From CBDBDZ01 sp965204215 (lineage in GTDB: Bacteria > Pseudomonadota > Gammaproteobacteria > Pseudomonadales > GM7GCV1), in NCBI GenBank assembly GCA_965204215.1, contig CBDBDZ010000014.1, positions 558,001 to 622,000 of the forward strand: a DNA stretch of 64,000 nt. The letters run 5' to 3'. Below are positions 7,571 through 15,920 of this stretch, piece by piece. The stretch's first letter is position 1. Each line of letters begins with the position of its first letter. The notes beneath the pieces were generated by a model that did not search any database, was not told where the DNA came from, and saw only the letters and a list, made by a program, of their open reading frames with translations. Made by a program: the position numbers and the translations under genes.

Positions 7571-9010
7571 TTATCGAGTAGAACGAATAACCATCATTTT
7601 TTCAATTTGCATGTCTTCAATGGTGTGAGGGATACCACCCACACCGTGACCAGAATGTTTAAGTCCGGCAAATGGCATAGCATCTTGTCGAAATGTGGTA
7701 TTGTCGTTAATCATAACTGCGGAGGCATCAAGTTTGTGATACATATCAATAGCCCTATCAATATCCTGAGTAAAAACAGAAGCCTGAAAGGCGACATCCA
7801 GGTTATTGGCTTGAGCAATAGCCTGTTCAATATCTTCATAAGCATACAGGCACACCACCGGTCCAAAAACTTCGTTAGTACTGACTTTGGAGTCTGCTTT
7901 AGGATTAAGTAACAAAGTGGGTTGATAACAATTGTTGGGTAACTTCTTACCACCTACAAGCATAGTGGCACCCTCCTCAATGGCTTCTGTTACCCATCGG
8001 TGAACACGTTCAACTTCATCTGGCGAGATAAGTGGTCCAACTTCTGTGTCTTCTAGTACCGAATTGCCCACTTTAAGATTGACCGCGCCTTCAGCCAGGC
8101 GCTCTGCTACCTCGTCAAATTGGCTGCTGTGTACAAAAATGCGTTGCACTGAAACGCAAACCTGGCCTGCATGGTAGTACCCACCTTTTAGCATGGATGG
8201 AATTAACTTATCAATATTGGCGCTTTTGTCGACAATAACGGGAGCAATGCCACCGTGTTCCAGGGCACAACGTGTTCCTGGAGCAAGTTTGGAGCGCAGC
8301 ATCCAGCCTACCCTGGCACTGCCGATAAATGAGAAAAAGCCCACGCGTGAATCAGTAACCAACGCCGTGGCTAAATCTGTACTTTCGGGAAGTAAAGATT
8401 GGCAATAATTGTCTGGCAAGCCGCATTCATGGAGTATTTTCACAAAACGGAAACATGAAAGCGGGGTAGTTTGAGCAGGTTTAACAATGGTTGGGCAGCC
8501 AGCAGCAATAGCAGCACCCACCTGGTGTACAATTAAATTAAGAGGGTGATTAAATGCGCTAACAGCCACTACAACACCAATGGGTTCTTTTTGAGTAAAT
8601 GCCATACGGCTGATGCCAGGCACTTTTTCCGACATGGGAATGACATTACCCGCTTCTGCGCGAATAGTCTCAATACAAAGTTTTACCCCATCTATAGCGC
8701 GCGCTACTTCAACTCGAGAATCAATCAAGGGTTTACCGCCTTCAGATGCAGCTCCTACTGCCAGGTCTTCAAACTGTTCGCTCATGACATGAAGAACACG
8801 TTCAAGAATCTCACAACGCTGGTCGACACTTAACCATTTACTTTTATCGCGAAAGGTAGCATAGGCAGTAGCTAACGCTTGCTCAACTTGCTGAGCATTG
8901 GCAAGTTCAACTGTTGCAAGCAAATCTTCAGCATAAGGGGTGCGTACCTCAATAATTTTATTAGTGGTATCAGCTGTCCCGACCACTATAGGGCTGTAAT
9001 GTTCAATCAC
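7571..9010 (-). CDS. Aldehyde dehydrogenase family protein
   Basis: NAD(P)-dependent aldehyde dehydrogenase, 479 residues, a standard length. The cofactor-binding stretch AFNHPLNLIVHQVGAAIAAG and VKPAQTTPLS near 155-185, the catalytic Glu in LEHGGIAPVIV near 250, and the nucleophilic Cys in HAGQVCVSVQRI near 285 are present. The sequence is of the lactaldehyde/phosphonoacetaldehyde dehydrogenase-like branch, so substrate cannot be fixed. It follows the ThDP enzyme gene by 12 bases and precedes the NDH-2 gene by 3, so aldehyde oxidation may feed NADH directly to the quinone pool; that coupling is inferred. Confidence 0.92.
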   Translation of the reverse strand: MIEHYSPIVVGTADTTNKIIEVRTPYAEDLLATVELANAQQVEQALATAYATFRDKSKWLSVDQRCEILERVLHVMSEQFEDLAVGAASEGGKPLIDSRVEVARAIDGVKLCIETIRAEAGNVIPMSEKVPGISRMAFTQKEPIGVVVAVSAFNHPLNLIVHQVGAAIAAGCPTIVKPAQTTPLSCFRFVKILHECGLPDNYCQSLLPESTDLATALVTDSRVGFFSFIGSARVGWMLRSKLAPGTRCALEHGGIAPVIVDKSANIDKLIPSMLKGGYYHAGQVCVSVQRIFVHSSQFDEVAERLAEGAVNLKVGNSVLEDTEVGPLISPDEVERVHRWVTEAIEEGATMLVGGKKLPNNCYQPTLLLNPKADSKVSTNEVFGPVVCLYAYEDIEQAIAQANNLDVAFQASVFTQDIDRAIDMYHKLDASAVMINDNTTFRQDAMPFAGLKHSGHGVGGIPHTIEDMQIEKMMVIRSTR

Positions 9011-9022
9011 TGGATTATCTCG

Positions 9023-10672
9023 CTAAATGGAGCAGGTTAATTCACCTAAACTGTGTGTAAGTTTCATGTTCTCGCGGTAATCAATAGGTATAACCACTAA
9101 ACTGGGTCCTGATTCTTCAAAAGCAGCGTTTAATGTTGGTTGTAAATCTGCGCTGTTTTGTGGAAAATGACCGTTCCAACCGAAAGACTGGGCAAGTAGT
9201 GACCAATCGGGGTTGCTAAAGGCTAAATCAGTATGCTTGCCAAATTCGTTTTTTTGTTTCCACTCAATTAAGCCGTAGGCTTTATCTTCCCAAACCATGC
9301 AAACGATATTACTGTTTAAACGTCTGGCAGTTTCCATTTCTTGTACGTTCATCATAAACCCTGCATCACCTGCAATGGCTAATATTCGCTTGTCTGGATG
9401 AACCATGCCAGCGGCAATAGCGCCTGGCAGCGCAAAGCCCATGGAACAAAAACCATTGGGAATGAGGCAAGTATTAGGCTCATGGCACTGGTAATGCCGA
9501 GCAATCCACATTTTATGAGCGCCGACATCTGACAATAGTATGTCTTTGGCACCCATGACTTGGCGAGCATCCCACAATGCTTTTTGAGGGCGGATGCTAC
9601 CAATGGTTTCATCACTTGAATGTTCGGCGAAAATTTCTTGCATATCGAGGCGTACTGCGGATTGTTGGGAAAGGTCAAAGTCGAAACTGACGCCCTCAGC
9701 GCGCTCATTAAGCATCCACAAGCTGTGTGCTAAATCACCTACGGCTTCTAATTCAGGGTGGTAATTTTCATCAATTTCCGCTGGAGCGAAATCTAAATGG
9801 ACAACGGCTTTGGTGCCATGAGGATTCCATAAGTGAGGGTGGTATTCCACCAAATCAAAACCAATACTAACGACTAAATCAGAGGCATCAATTGCACAGG
9901 TAACGACATCTTTTGTACCTAGACCAATAGTATAGAGTGAATAATCAGCATCCATATCCACACAGCCTTTTGCCATAAAAGTATTGACTACACCAATACC
10001 CGTTTTTTCGCAGAAATGGCGCAATTGCTTGCTGGCTCTGCGGCGGATACAGCCATTACCCGCTAAAATAATAGGGCGTTTTGCTTGTTTAATACGTTCA
10101 AATATCTGGTCAATGATTTTATCGTCAGGTACCGAGCGGCGGAATTTTTTAACGACTAGTGGCGCTTTATCGACCTCATGTTTAGCAATATCTTCACATA
10201 ATTCGATATGAACGGCGCCAGGTTTTTCAGTGCGCGCAATACGAACGGCTTTGCGTACTACTTCGGGAATGGTATCGGCGTTGTGAATAGTGGTTGCCCA
10301 CTTGGTAATGGGTTTGAACATACCGACAACATCCATTACCTGGTGCGATTCTTTATGTAACCGCGTAGAAGCTCCTTGCCCAGTTAATACTAACATTGGT
10401 GCTCTATCCATATTGGAATCGCCAACACCGGTCATCAAATTAGTAGCACCAGGCCCTAAAGTGCCCAAACAGCCAGCTGGATTTCCTGTTAACCTGCCGT
10501 AAATTTCAGCCATAAAGGCTGCGCCTTGCTCGTGACGAGTCAGAATAAATTTAATTTTTTCAGATTTTTCCAACGACATCATAAAGTCGGCATTTTCTTC
10601 ACCTGGTACGCCAAAAATATATTCAATATTTTCTTCTTCAAGGCATTGTATAAGTAGGTCAGAAGCTTTCAT
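9023..10672 (-). CDS. Acetolactate synthase-like thiamine-diphosphate enzyme
   Basis: A 549-residue ThDP-dependent enzyme of the acetolactate synthase large-subunit (AlsS-like) type. The N-terminal pyrimidine domain has the catalytic glutamate in LTRHEQGAAFMAEIYGR near residue 47. A central domain follows, and the C-terminal pyrophosphate domain has GDAGFMMNVQEMETARRLN near 440 followed by EDKAYGLIEWKQ. No regulatory small-subunit gene is adjacent, which favours a catabolic enzyme or a different 2-oxoacid decarboxylase/carboligase over branched-chain synthesis. It is first in the operon with an aldehyde dehydrogenase and an NADH dehydrogenase. The upstream region contains a near-perfect palindrome at 10719-10731. 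Confidence 0.85.
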   Translation of the reverse strand: MKASDLLIQCLEEENIEYIFGVPGEENADFMMSLEKSEKIKFILTRHEQGAAFMAEIYGRLTGNPAGCLGTLGPGATNLMTGVGDSNMDRAPMLVLTGQGASTRLHKESHQVMDVVGMFKPITKWATTIHNADTIPEVVRKAVRIARTEKPGAVHIELCEDIAKHEVDKAPLVVKKFRRSVPDDKIIDQIFERIKQAKRPIILAGNGCIRRRASKQLRHFCEKTGIGVVNTFMAKGCVDMDADYSLYTIGLGTKDVVTCAIDASDLVVSIGFDLVEYHPHLWNPHGTKAVVHLDFAPAEIDENYHPELEAVGDLAHSLWMLNERAEGVSFDFDLSQQSAVRLDMQEIFAEHSSDETIGSIRPQKALWDARQVMGAKDILLSDVGAHKMWIARHYQCHEPNTCLIPNGFCSMGFALPGAIAAGMVHPDKRILAIAGDAGFMMNVQEMETARRLNSNIVCMVWEDKAYGLIEWKQKNEFGKHTDLAFSNPDWSLLAQSFGWNGHFPQNSADLQPTLNAAFEESGPSLVVIPIDYRENMKLTHSLGELTCSI

Positions 10673-10718
10673 AATAATTTATTTCAAGTTAGTTTGATTA
10701 GGATTAGACTTTTTAAAG

Positions 10719-10731
10719 TGATAAGTTATCA
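10719..10731. promoter_or_regulatory. Possible operator palindrome between divergent genes
   Basis: TGATAAGTTATCA is a 13-bp palindrome, perfect apart from its centre base, in the 132-base region between the ThDP-enzyme operon and the SCO gene. It sits about 50 bases before the ThDP-enzyme start and about 75 before the SCO start, suitable for a dimeric regulator. No regulator gene is adjacent. The assignment is only by symmetry and place. Confidence 0.3.
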
Positions 10732-10804
10732 TATATACTCAATTAGTTGAAATGATTGAGCCTAAGTTCATTTAACTTTCCTTAGAAATACGTTTTATTA
10801 TTTT

Positions 10805-11458
10805 ATGCTGTTCCCTAAATTGTCTCCCATTGGTAAAACTGTTACTTTATTGCTGCTATTGATGTTGGTGTTTGTCGTTGGTTTTGTTTACAAAATTAAC
10901 CAGCCAAGGCTGCTTTCAAAACAAGATTTGCGTAATAACGGAGCGATTGTTTTTCAAACTGCCAGGAATTTAGCACCCGTTAATTTAGAATCGCACAAAG
11001 GTGAGATTACTTCTATTGATAATTTTAAGGGGAAGTGGACGCTAGTATTCCCAGGATTTACTCACTGTCCTGACGTTTGCCCGGCGACTTTGAGTATTTT
11101 GAGTAATTATTGGCAAACATTATCAAATTTTGAAAAAAGAAAATTACAAATTGTCTTGCTAAGTTTAGACCCCAGTCGCGATACCACTGAAAAACTTGAA
11201 AATTATATTAACTACTTTGATAAAGACTTTCTTGCGTTGCGCGCCAACCTGGCAGATACCTATACCTTTGCAACCGCGCTTAACATAGCCTATACCCTTG
11301 TAAACCCCAATGAAGTAAAGGGAAATTACACTATTGATCATTCTGCCAATATTGCAATCATCAATCCCAACGGACAATATCAGGGTTTTATTAAACCACC
11401 GTTTAACCCTTCCAAATTAAAATTAATTATGGGAACAATTCAGTATCTTTTTGATTAA
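10805..11458 (+). CDS. SCO1/SenC family copper-binding protein
   Basis: A 217-residue thioredoxin-fold protein anchored by an N-terminal helix (about residues 13-32) and facing the periplasm. The copper ligands of the family are present: C-x3-C in HCPDVCPATL and the distal His in TIDHSANIAIINPNG. SCO proteins deliver copper to the CuA site of cytochrome oxidase. There is no oxidase gene in the window. It lies 24 bases before the AtuA-like gene and on the same strand, so it may be read through into that operon, though the functional link is unclear. Confidence 0.9.
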   Translation: MLFPKLSPIGKTVTLLLLLMLVFVVGFVYKINQPRLLSKQDLRNNGAIVFQTARNLAPVNLESHKGEITSIDNFKGKWTLVFPGFTHCPDVCPATLSILSNYWQTLSNFEKRKLQIVLLSLDPSRDTTEKLENYINYFDKDFLALRANLADTYTFATALNIAYTLVNPNEVKGNYTIDHSANIAIINPNGQYQGFIKPPFNPSKLKLIMGTIQYLFD

Positions 11459-11482
11459 ACCATTGCTGTCCAGGTAACTTCG

Positions 11483-13303
11483 ATGCCCAATAAAATTATC
11501 AAAATAGGCGGTGCCAGCGGTTTTTGGGGCGACGCTGCTCGTTCAACACCGCAACTGTTAAAAGTACCTGATATTGATTATATTGTTTACGATTATTTGG
11601 CAGAAATTACCATGTCAATTATGGCTCGTGCTTATCATAAGGATACTACAAAGGGTTATGCTACCGACTTTGTGACTATGGCAATGGCCCCCAATTTACA
11701 CACAATCGCCAACAAAAAAGTTAAAATTATTTCCAATGCTGGGGGAGTAAACCCTAAAGCTTGTGTCGCCCACCTTAGAAAAATTATTGCTGATTTAGGT
11801 CTAAACCTTAATGTTGCAACCATAACAGGCGATGATTTAATGCCTCAAAGGGAATTGTTGGCACAGCAGGAAATAAAGGAAATGTTTAGTTCAGACCCCT
11901 TCCCCGATACCACTAATTTGCAAAGTATAAACGCTTATTTAGGTGCTTTTCCTATTGTTGAAGCATTAAATTCAGCGGCGGATATTATTGTTACGGGGCG
12001 CTGTGTAGATAGTGCAGTGACACTGGCTGCTTGCGTTTATAGCTTTGGGTGGCAAGCTACCGATTACCACTTATTGGCTGCAGGGGCTTTGGCTGGTCAT
12101 ATTCTTGAATGTGGCACACAGGCTACAGGTGGCAATTTCACTGATTGGGAAACTGTTCAAAACCGACATAATATGGGGTATCCAATCGCCGAAATGGCTG
12201 CAACAGGTCAATTTGTTTGTACTAAACCCAAGGATAGCGGCGGCATAGTTAACACTGGTACATTGGCTGAACAGATGCTCTATGAAATTGGCGACCCGCA
12301 ATGCTATCAACTACCCGATGTTTGTTGTGATTTTTCCGCTGTCACATTTACTCAACTTGCTTCTGACCGTGTTCAAGTGGAAGGCGCTAAAGGCTTTGCC
12401 CCTACATCAACTTATAAAGTTTGCGCTACCTGTGCTGATGGTTTTCGTGGAGGCACTTATTTGACTTTTTATGGTATGAACGCCAAAGCTAAAGCTATGC
12501 AAATGGCAGACGATATTTTTAAATCTGCGAGCTTGACGTTATCTCAACAAAAACTTGATAATTATACCGAAACCAGTTTTGAAATTATTGGCTCAGAAAG
12601 CCAGTATGGCAATTATGCGAGGTACACTAAAAGCCGTGAAGTGGTACTAAAAATTGCGGTTAAACATAACGACAGCAAAGGCATTGGTATTTTATTTAAA
12701 GACATTGTTGGTTTGAGCTTGTCAACTCCGCCAGGGCTTTCAGGCTTTCAAGGAGGGCGCCCCTCAGTATCGCCTGTAGTACGTTTGTTTTCATTTACAT
12801 TAGCTAAAACAGCTGTCAATGTTTTTATTGAAATGGGCGACTCAAAAATAGCGTTCAGCAATAATGAAATACCTTACAATGACAGACCTCAATATCTTCC
12901 TCCCAGCATTCCAGCAATGCCTGACACTGAAGATTTGATACAAGTACCATTAATTAAGTTGGCATGGGGACGCAGCGGAGACAAAGGTAATAAAGCCAAT
13001 ATTGGCATTATTGCACGTCGTCCTGAATACTGGCCCTATATCATTGCGTCACTTGATACAGCTATAGTAGCAGAGCGTTTTGCTCATTTTTTATCGGATA
13101 ATCAAGTTGAGCGCTTTTTGTTGCCTGGTTGTCATGCTGTCAATTTTTTATTGCATAATGTACTTGGCGGAGGTGGTATAGCAAGCCTTAGAAATGATGC
13201 ACAAGGCAAAGGCTATGCCCAACTATTACTGGAGTGCGATATTGCCATTCCTTCTCACTTTATCCCAGATTATGCATTAGAAACCTACTACGTCCAAAAA
13301 TGA
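11483..13303 (+). CDS. atuA: AtuA-like protein (DUF1446), C-terminus altered by a MITE
   Basis: A 606-residue DUF1446 (AtuA-family) protein. It opens with IKIGGASGFWGDA, has the SNAGGVNPKAC block near 82-93 and GRCVDSAV near 172-179, and a C-terminal AtuA ferredoxin-like domain with LAWGRSGDKGNKANIGII near 490. AtuA is needed for acyclic terpene utilisation in Pseudomonas but has no defined reaction. The last ten residues are encoded by MITE A: the gene would read SHFIE-stop if the element and one TTTAT copy are removed. The four downstream genes are the rest of the operon. Confidence 0.85.
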   Translation: MPNKIIKIGGASGFWGDAARSTPQLLKVPDIDYIVYDYLAEITMSIMARAYHKDTTKGYATDFVTMAMAPNLHTIANKKVKIISNAGGVNPKACVAHLRKIIADLGLNLNVATITGDDLMPQRELLAQQEIKEMFSSDPFPDTTNLQSINAYLGAFPIVEALNSAADIIVTGRCVDSAVTLAACVYSFGWQATDYHLLAAGALAGHILECGTQATGGNFTDWETVQNRHNMGYPIAEMAATGQFVCTKPKDSGGIVNTGTLAEQMLYEIGDPQCYQLPDVCCDFSAVTFTQLASDRVQVEGAKGFAPTSTYKVCATCADGFRGGTYLTFYGMNAKAKAMQMADDIFKSASLTLSQQKLDNYTETSFEIIGSESQYGNYARYTKSREVVLKIAVKHNDSKGIGILFKDIVGLSLSTPPGLSGFQGGRPSVSPVVRLFSFTLAKTAVNVFIEMGDSKIAFSNNEIPYNDRPQYLPPSIPAMPDTEDLIQVPLIKLAWGRSGDKGNKANIGIIARRPEYWPYIIASLDTAIVAERFAHFLSDNQVERFLLPGCHAVNFLLHNVLGGGGIASLRNDAQGKGYAQLLLECDIAIPSHFIPDYALETYYVQK

Positions 13304-13437
13304 CTTTAAAAACAGTAGCTTGTCCGAAAAATAATGCTCACCATAGCCCTGCTATGTTTGTGCTTATTTTCCTTGCGCGAGCTACTGTTTTTATTGCCAT
13401 TTTTGCCTTCGCTACAATTTCTAATACATAATCTGGG
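13264..13437 (+). mobile_element. MITE A, copy 1 (174 bp) overlapping the atuA 3' end
   Basis: A complete 174-bp element with 20-bp inverted ends (CCCAGATTATGCATTAGAAA; one mismatch on the right) and an internal imperfect palindrome spanning most of its length. It is flanked by direct repeats TTTAT at 13259-13263 and 13438-13442. Its first 40 bases now encode the end of the AtuA-like protein, including its stop codon. It separates atuA from the carboxylase gene by 149 bases; without it the stop and next ATG would be 3 bases apart. It has no transposase. Confidence 0.93.
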
Positions 13438-13452
13438 TTTATAGAATAAGTT

Positions 13453-15072
13453 ATGCCTTCATTTAATTCTAAAATTAATTCACAATCTGCTGTTTTTATT
13501 GAAAATCGCAAACAAATGCTAGGCTTGATTAAGCGTCTTGATGAGCTTAATGCTCGCGGAGCCAGCATTTCTGAAAAGCGCAAACCAAGATTTGAACAAC
13601 GCGGTCAACTAACACCTCGTGAACGCTTGGCCAAATTGTTAGACCCTGCTATGCCTTTTTTGGCTGTTGGCAATATCGCAGGTTATATGCTGGACACCAA
13701 CACAGAGGAAAAATCCATTCCTGGTTCGACTGTAATTACAGGAATTGGCTTTATTGGCGGCACACGCTGTATGGTTGTAATAGATGACAGCGGTATACAG
13801 GCAGGAGCATTAACGGCAGCATCGGGTTACCGTATTCTCCGCAGTGAACAAATTGCACTGGAGCAAAAATTGCCTTTTGTGCATTTGGTAGAGAGTGCAG
13901 GTAGTGATTTGCTCAATTACACGGTTGAAGGTTTTAGCTCTGGGGGCGCACTGTTTGGCTCGCTTGCCAAATTAAGTAAAGAAGGTATCCCTGTTATTTC
14001 CATACTCCATGGTTCATCGACAGCTGGCGGTGCTTATATGCCAGGGTTAAGCGACTATGTTATTGCGGTTAAAGGTAGGGGTAGAGCTTTTCTTGCAGGA
14101 CCTCCATTACTGCGAGCAGCAACTGGAGAAATTGCTACAGCAGAAGAACTGGGCGGTGCAGAAATGCATGCCAATATTTCAGGACTGGCTGATTATTTAG
14201 CCGATGATGACAGTCAGGCAATCCAAATAATTCGTCAATTAATTGAGCGTTTACAGTGGAATCGTCATTGCCAATTGCCGGCTAAACGCAGTTTTCGTGA
14301 GCCGATTTATGACCCCGATGAACTAGCTGGTGTTATTCCCATTGATTACCGTACACCTTATGACATGCGTGAGTTAGTAGCGCGAGTAGTTGATGGTTCT
14401 TCATTCCTTGATTTTAAACCGGGCTTCGGTATTTCTACTGTTTGCTTGCAATCAGAAATTTTTGGGCTACCCTGTGGCATTATTGGAAACAACGGACCAA
14501 TTGATCCACAAGGGGCTAATAAAGCAACACAGTTTATGCAGCTTTGTGATCAATCTGATATTCCTGTATTGTTTTTTCAAAATACAACCGGTTTTATTGT
14601 TGGTATTCAGTCCGAACAGGCAGGAATGATTAAACACGGCTCAAAAATGATTCAGGCGGTACGCAATATTGAAGTGCCTCGAATTACGTTGATGACTGGC
14701 GCCAGTTTTGGAGCGGGTAACTACGGAATGTGTGGTCGCGGCTATAATCCGGATTTTCTCTATACCTTTCCCAATGCCAAAACAGGAGTTATGGGTGGCG
14801 AACAAGCAGGTAAAACTATGGGGATGGTGGCACGAGCAAAAGCTACTGCTGGCGAAGATGTCAATGAAGATCAAATACAAAGGCAAGAAAAAAAGCTGGC
14901 ACAGCATTTTGACAGTCAATCTGATGCCTTTTACACCTCAGGCCATTTAATGGACGACGGTATGATTGACCCCAGACAAACACGCAATACGCTTGGCTTT
15001 TTATTAGAGACAGTGCAGGAAACAAGAAATAGAACGGTTAGACCTAACAGTTTTGGTATTGCACGTATTTAG
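13453..15072 (+). CDS. atuC: Acyl-CoA carboxylase, carboxyltransferase (beta) subunit, AtuC-like
   Basis: A 539-residue biotin-dependent carboxyltransferase of the methylcrotonyl/geranyl-CoA carboxylase type. The N-terminal crotonase-like half contains GSSTAGGAYMPGLSDY near 193-208 and AGPPLLRAATGEIATAEELGGAEMH near 215-240; the C-terminal half has QNTTGFIVG and MTGASFGAGNYGMCGRGYNPDF. The GLSDY and AEELGGAEMH wording, and its DUF1446 neighbour, point to the AtuC (geranyl-CoA carboxylase) group rather than LiuB, but specificity is inferred. The partner subunit is encoded two genes downstream. Confidence 0.85.
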   Translation: MPSFNSKINSQSAVFIENRKQMLGLIKRLDELNARGASISEKRKPRFEQRGQLTPRERLAKLLDPAMPFLAVGNIAGYMLDTNTEEKSIPGSTVITGIGFIGGTRCMVVIDDSGIQAGALTAASGYRILRSEQIALEQKLPFVHLVESAGSDLLNYTVEGFSSGGALFGSLAKLSKEGIPVISILHGSSTAGGAYMPGLSDYVIAVKGRGRAFLAGPPLLRAATGEIATAEELGGAEMHANISGLADYLADDDSQAIQIIRQLIERLQWNRHCQLPAKRSFREPIYDPDELAGVIPIDYRTPYDMRELVARVVDGSSFLDFKPGFGISTVCLQSEIFGLPCGIIGNNGPIDPQGANKATQFMQLCDQSDIPVLFFQNTTGFIVGIQSEQAGMIKHGSKMIQAVRNIEVPRITLMTGASFGAGNYGMCGRGYNPDFLYTFPNAKTGVMGGEQAGKTMGMVARAKATAGEDVNEDQIQRQEKKLAQHFDSQSDAFYTSGHLMDDGMIDPRQTRNTLGFLLETVQETRNRTVRPNSFGIARI

Positions 15073-15087
15073 CTTTTTGAGGCTATT

Positions 15088-15900
15088 ATGACAGCTATAA
15101 CTTTCCCTAAATGTAACAGTATTATCCTGAAACAGCAAAAATCCGTTCTCTATATCTGGTTAAATAATCCAAAAGCACGTAATGCCCTGTCTGAGGAAAT
15201 GATGGCAGAGATTCATCAAGTGCTAGACATATTGAAAGCGCAGCGCAGTATTCGTACGATTGTTATGCGCGGTACCAATGGTATTTTCTGTGCAGGTGGC
15301 GATATTAAAAGCTTTAAAAACACCATGCAAAACGGCATGGATTTAGACGAAGTTGCTCTCGCAAATCGTTTATATGGTACCTTCTTAACGAAAATTAATG
15401 AACAACCTCAAGTCGTTATTATGCTGTTAGAAGGAGCGGCATTTGGAGGTGGTTTCGGTTTAGCTTGCGTCGGCGATATTACTTTCGCAACAGCAGATAC
15501 TCAATTTCGCTTAAGTGAGACTAGCCTGGGTATTCCTCCTGCACAAATTTCACCTTTTGTGGTGCAACGTATTGGTGTTTCTCAAAGTCGAAAATTAATG
15601 CTCACTGGCACTAAAATTAATGGAGTTGAAGCTGAGAAAATAGGTCTTGTGCACCAGGTTGCCAACAATGTTGCAGAAATGGAGCAGCAATGTAGTGCAT
15701 TACTCAAAGATATTTCGCGTTGCGCTCCCAATGCGAATGCTGTCACCAAACAATTAATATTTAGCGCTGTGCGTGAACCAACAGATACAGTGCTAGACAA
15801 AGCAGCAAAAGCCTTTGCCAACTGCATGGTTAGCGATGAAGGCAAAGAAGGAGTGACGGCATTTCTTGAAAAACGCTCTGCAAACTGGAACGATCTATAA
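15088..15900 (+). CDS. atuE: Enoyl-CoA hydratase/isomerase family protein, AtuE-like
   Basis: Crotonase-fold enzyme of 270 residues. Oxyanion-hole segments GIFCAGGDIKSF near residues 67-78 and LLEGAAFGGGFGLACVGD near 113-130 are intact, and the active-site glutamate lies in RLSETSLGIPPAQISPF near 145-160. Placed between the two carboxylase subunit genes, it fits the hydratase step after carboxylation: 3-methylglutaconyl-CoA hydratase in a liu cluster, isohexenyl-glutaconyl-CoA hydratase in an atu cluster. The neighbouring AtuA-like gene favours the second, without proof. Confidence 0.85.
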   Translation: MTAITFPKCNSIILKQQKSVLYIWLNNPKARNALSEEMMAEIHQVLDILKAQRSIRTIVMRGTNGIFCAGGDIKSFKNTMQNGMDLDEVALANRLYGTFLTKINEQPQVVIMLLEGAAFGGGFGLACVGDITFATADTQFRLSETSLGIPPAQISPFVVQRIGVSQSRKLMLTGTKINGVEAEKIGLVHQVANNVAEMEQQCSALLKDISRCAPNANAVTKQLIFSAVREPTDTVLDKAAKAFANCMVSDEGKEGVTAFLEKRSANWNDL

Positions 15901-15920
15901 TTAATAACTATTCAATAACC

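Noticed and set aside
13234..13431. Small open frame spanning the atuA end and MITE A, and similar ones at 18589-18777 and 35646-35837
   Set aside because: They follow the repeat sequence itself and begin in unrelated flanking DNA, so I do not list them as genes; the shared frame is reported as a finding.
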